Positions 61,991-64,000 of a stretch of 64,000 nucleotides of DNA are shown in pieces. Below the pieces are notes generated by a model. That model ran no database searches, was not told the origin of the DNA, and worked only from the letters and a program-made list of their open reading frames with translations. Numbering within the stretch: position 1 is the first letter of the stretch; every line of letters starts with the position of its first letter. The stretch comes from Lycorma delicatula (taxonomy: Eukaryota > Arthropoda > Insecta > Hemiptera > Fulgoridae), in NCBI RefSeq assembly GCF_047948215.1, contig NC_134456.1, forward strand, positions 67,420,029 through 67,484,028, in the 5' to 3' direction. A program made the position numbers and the translations under genes.

Positions 61991-62384
61991 GGTACTTACG
62001 TGTTAACGCCACTGCAGCTACAGGTTTATTTAAAAACAAAGTAGTCAATCGGATTTCGGTGGAAAATGGGCCGATATAGAGTTTAACATAGATTCAAAAC
62101 AGTCACTTTAGTAATTTTAATAAATGGTTATTTAAAATATTTATTTATTTAATAAATATAATTTAACCAAACTTAACCTACGCTCGCTTTGCTCGCTAAC
62201 CTTGACTAATTAACAGGAGTGTTTTGATTATTTAAATAATAAATAATTGCAATAATTACTGAATTTATTAAATAAATACTCAAAAAAATACGGTGTTACT
62301 TTGTTGTTAAAAATTACGGTATTACGGTAAGTACTTTGTTTTTTAATAAAGCTGTAGCTGCGGTGGTGTTAATACGTAAGTACC
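61991..62384. mobile_element. MITE with TIRs of about 53 bp and an 8-bp TSD candidate
   Basis: The left end 61991-62043 starts GGTACTTACGTGTTAACGCC. The inverse of the right end (62384 to 62332) starts GGTACTTACGTATTAACACC. The two pair over 53 bp with only a handful of mismatches. Both sides carry AAAAAATA directly outside (61983-61990 and 62385-62392), a possible 8-bp target-site duplication, although the sequence is simple. At 394 bp without a transposase it is non-autonomous. An 8-bp TSD would fit hAT-type transposition; the terminal bases do not settle it. The interior 62165-62275 is homologous in reverse to 33866-33958 in the foldback element, including the CTCGCTTTGCTCGCTAACC motif. 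Confidence 0.82.
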
Positions 62385-62659
62385 AAAAAATATTTGTCAT
62401 GTACTATCACATTCCCTAATGGTATTATTGAAAAACAATCCTCTGATCACTTTTCACAGTCGAAATTATACAGATATTTCTTAATTTTTTTTATTTTTAC
62501 TATAAATATATATTTTGGTTAGAAATCTATGATTCGATAAAGAGGTGTCTTGGACAGGCTGAACACAGAAGAATATCAAGGTTTTAAATCGATTTAATAT
62601 CGCATAAATTTGATTTAACAGTAATGAATTACAAATAAATTGAAACCGTTACTGTTAAG
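62385..62659. other. AT-rich, no gene recognised
   Basis: A short spacer between the MITE and the transposase relic; nothing seen. Confidence 0.5.
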
Positions 62660-63600
62660 AGTTTTTCCCTATAAGTGTTTAATCGGGCTCCTTTCTCCAC
62701 GGGGCATACATCCAACAGATAATATAGTTCGTTCTACATTTTAATCGGGTTTGGAGTAACGGAAGTTATATGCCTCAAATTGGGAAGATCAGTAGATTGT
62801 GGTGGCGCATACACAAGACACTTTATAAAACCGAAAAGATAAAAAATCAGCTTGGGTTACCTTAGAGACCCCCGCAAACATGCTCACTCATCTGATTTAT
62901 GCCGACAAATCTAGGAGTAGTGAAAATGTCATACAACCTATCCCGTACAGAGTTATGCCAGAGAGGTGTCCGATGTTGTTGCCAACTAAAATTCCCTTGT
63001 CCATCTTGGAGGTGAAGATAGAGCCGTGCACTCAGCATATCCGAATAAGCAACTCCTTTTACGCTAGCTTCTGCGAAAAAAAACACCTCGTAAATTTTGC
63101 CGGCGGAGTATCTCTCAGATAATATTTAATTTTCCATTGTAAGAGTTCATGGGAATTCCTGATTTTCAGACATGAACATTATATGGGTTTATTTTCCCAC
63201 TGAGATAAAATGTTGACTCATTACTAAACACAATACGATCAAGAAAGTAATTACTTTCCTGCTACAACATTTCGATTGCGAAATCGCTATGCATAGCGTA
63301 GATGGTAGGTTCTTCAAAGCTTGAAACAGCTGTAAACGGTATGGCTGCTATATAAGCTTATTTTTAAACATTCCGGCATCACCGCATTGCTAGTTCACCG
63401 CATAAGCGCATCACCGGCATTGCTAGTTCGCAGCTGGCATTCAGAACAGATTTTTTAGGACTACGCAGAAAAACCTCCCTGAACCGTTCATGATTAATTT
63501 TTTTTAGCACCCTTATTCAACCCGTACTTTTCTTTTTACTCAGATATCCAGTCTTTAAAGCGATTATGTCATCAGCATATTTTATTGTCACTTGAAGGAT
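62660..63600 (-). pseudogene. Tc1/mariner-superfamily (IS630-like) transposase, decayed
   Basis: The minus strand, read from 63600 downward, gives an N-terminal LKTGYLSKKKSTG block, FREVFLRSPKKSV (helix-turn-helix region) and then IEMLQQESNYFLDRIVFSNE with STFYLSGKINPYNVHVW. FFFAEASVKGVAYSDMLSAR follows, then GNFSWQQHRTPLWHNSVRD (about 62995-62940), a TQADF-like block and a tail with LVYAPPQSTDLPNLRH and NELYYLLDVCPVEKGARLNT to about 62665. This is the order known for the DDE/D core of this superfamily. The first catalytic Asp (FSDES) reads Asn and the second (QQDGAP) reads His at 62973-62975, so the enzyme is dead even apart from several frame changes. A 32-bp-offset internal duplication disturbs 63376-63429. 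It is related to the shorter copy at 45660-46015. TIRs were not located. Confidence 0.75.
63376..63429 (-). repeat. internal duplication inside the transposase relic
   Basis: GCATCACCG followed by CATTGCTAGTTC at 63376-63396 recurs at 63408-63429 with one extra G. It shifts and lengthens the helix-turn-helix to core linker of the pseudogene. Confidence 0.85.
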
Positions 63601-64000
63601 CTCGGTTAAATTTTCTGCAGAACACACGTTGAACTGTATCTTAAAATTTACATTTAGAATAACCAAAAAAGAAGGCTGCAATGAGTCACCATCATTACTA
63701 GTGGCGCTGTCTGGTGAAAAGATAGGGAATCACTCTACGGTCATGCTAGCAAATTAAACTTTCCTTTTTTATCTTTTATTCTTCCCTTAAATCAACACGT
63801 ATACCTTAACCAAGAGATTTTATTACAAATTAGATCTCCGAGATTCTTTTTTGTACATCCGATTTACCACTGCAGATGAGAGAATCCAAAATTCTTAGAA
63901 TAGCCACCAGTACATCTTAGTACGCGTGTAACGATAATACAAGCAATAATGGGTACGAGTATTACAAATTAAATAATACGATAGATTTCACCGCTCCAGT
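63601..64000. other. no gene recognised at the right edge
   Basis: No open frame with motifs. It may include the 5' flank of the transposase element. Confidence 0.45.

Noticed and set aside
63566..63579. A YADD-like reverse transcriptase catalytic motif on the minus strand
   Set aside because: It is followed directly by transposase N-terminal sequence (TGYLSKKKSTG, FLRSPKKS) in the same frame and has no other RT motif nearby, so the match is a coincidence.
1..64000. CRISPR arrays, operons, phage or bacterial islands
   Set aside because: No spaced identical repeats, ribosome-binding sites or gene-dense layout. Composition and repeats are those of an animal nuclear genome.

Overview
The window is very AT-rich eukaryotic DNA with long homopolymer runs, AT and CA microsatellites, tRNA-derived SINEs, several non-LTR retrotransposon (LINE) relics and foldback elements. 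It shows no bacterial gene layout. The mix of RTE-like, R1-like and Jockey-like LINEs with Tc1/mariner-type transposases fits an insect nuclear genome. A hemipteran-like insect is my guess, from recalled SINE and LINE resemblance only. I found no complete host protein-coding gene. The window reads as an intergenic desert or the inside of one or more very large introns.

Layout. 1-372: Jockey/I-like reverse transcriptase (RT) relic on the minus strand, cut by the window edge. 373-5208: AT-rich, with one diverged duplicated segment. 5218-5568: GC-rich SINE-like retroposon with target-site duplications (TSDs); a second copy lies at 32288-32609. 9849-10036: tRNA-derived SINE with a TSD, minus strand; a fragment of the same family is at 14640-14735. 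10895-11290: three diverged tandem units. 15900-17095: R1-like LINE 3' part (minus), abutting a Jockey-like LINE 3' part (plus, 17096-17735). 21627-21699: best candidate for a host coding exon (plus). 23019-23845: RT relic with three in-frame stops, entered through two back-to-back hairpins. 33396-34190: foldback (MITE-like) element carrying a nested SINE at 33437-33724. 45160-45670: facing tRNA-related SINE fragments. 45660-46015 and 62660-63600: two decayed Tc1/mariner-superfamily transposases. 47750-49650: Jockey-like gag plus endonuclease relic. 51735-52470: Jockey-like RT relic. 56011-59295: apparently full-length LINE (minus) with an intact 1030-codon ORF, an A18 tail and a 9-bp TSD, lying between two long inverted repeat copies (55446-55770 and 59366-59737). 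61991-62384: MITE with terminal inverted repeats (TIRs) of about 53 bp.

The only intact long reading frame is the LINE at 56033-59125, which encodes an apurinic-type endonuclease plus reverse transcriptase, the two activities needed for target-primed reverse transcription. Everything else that looks protein-coding is a decayed transposon, except the small exon candidate at 21627-21699. Family names rest on motif recognition by eye, without database searches.
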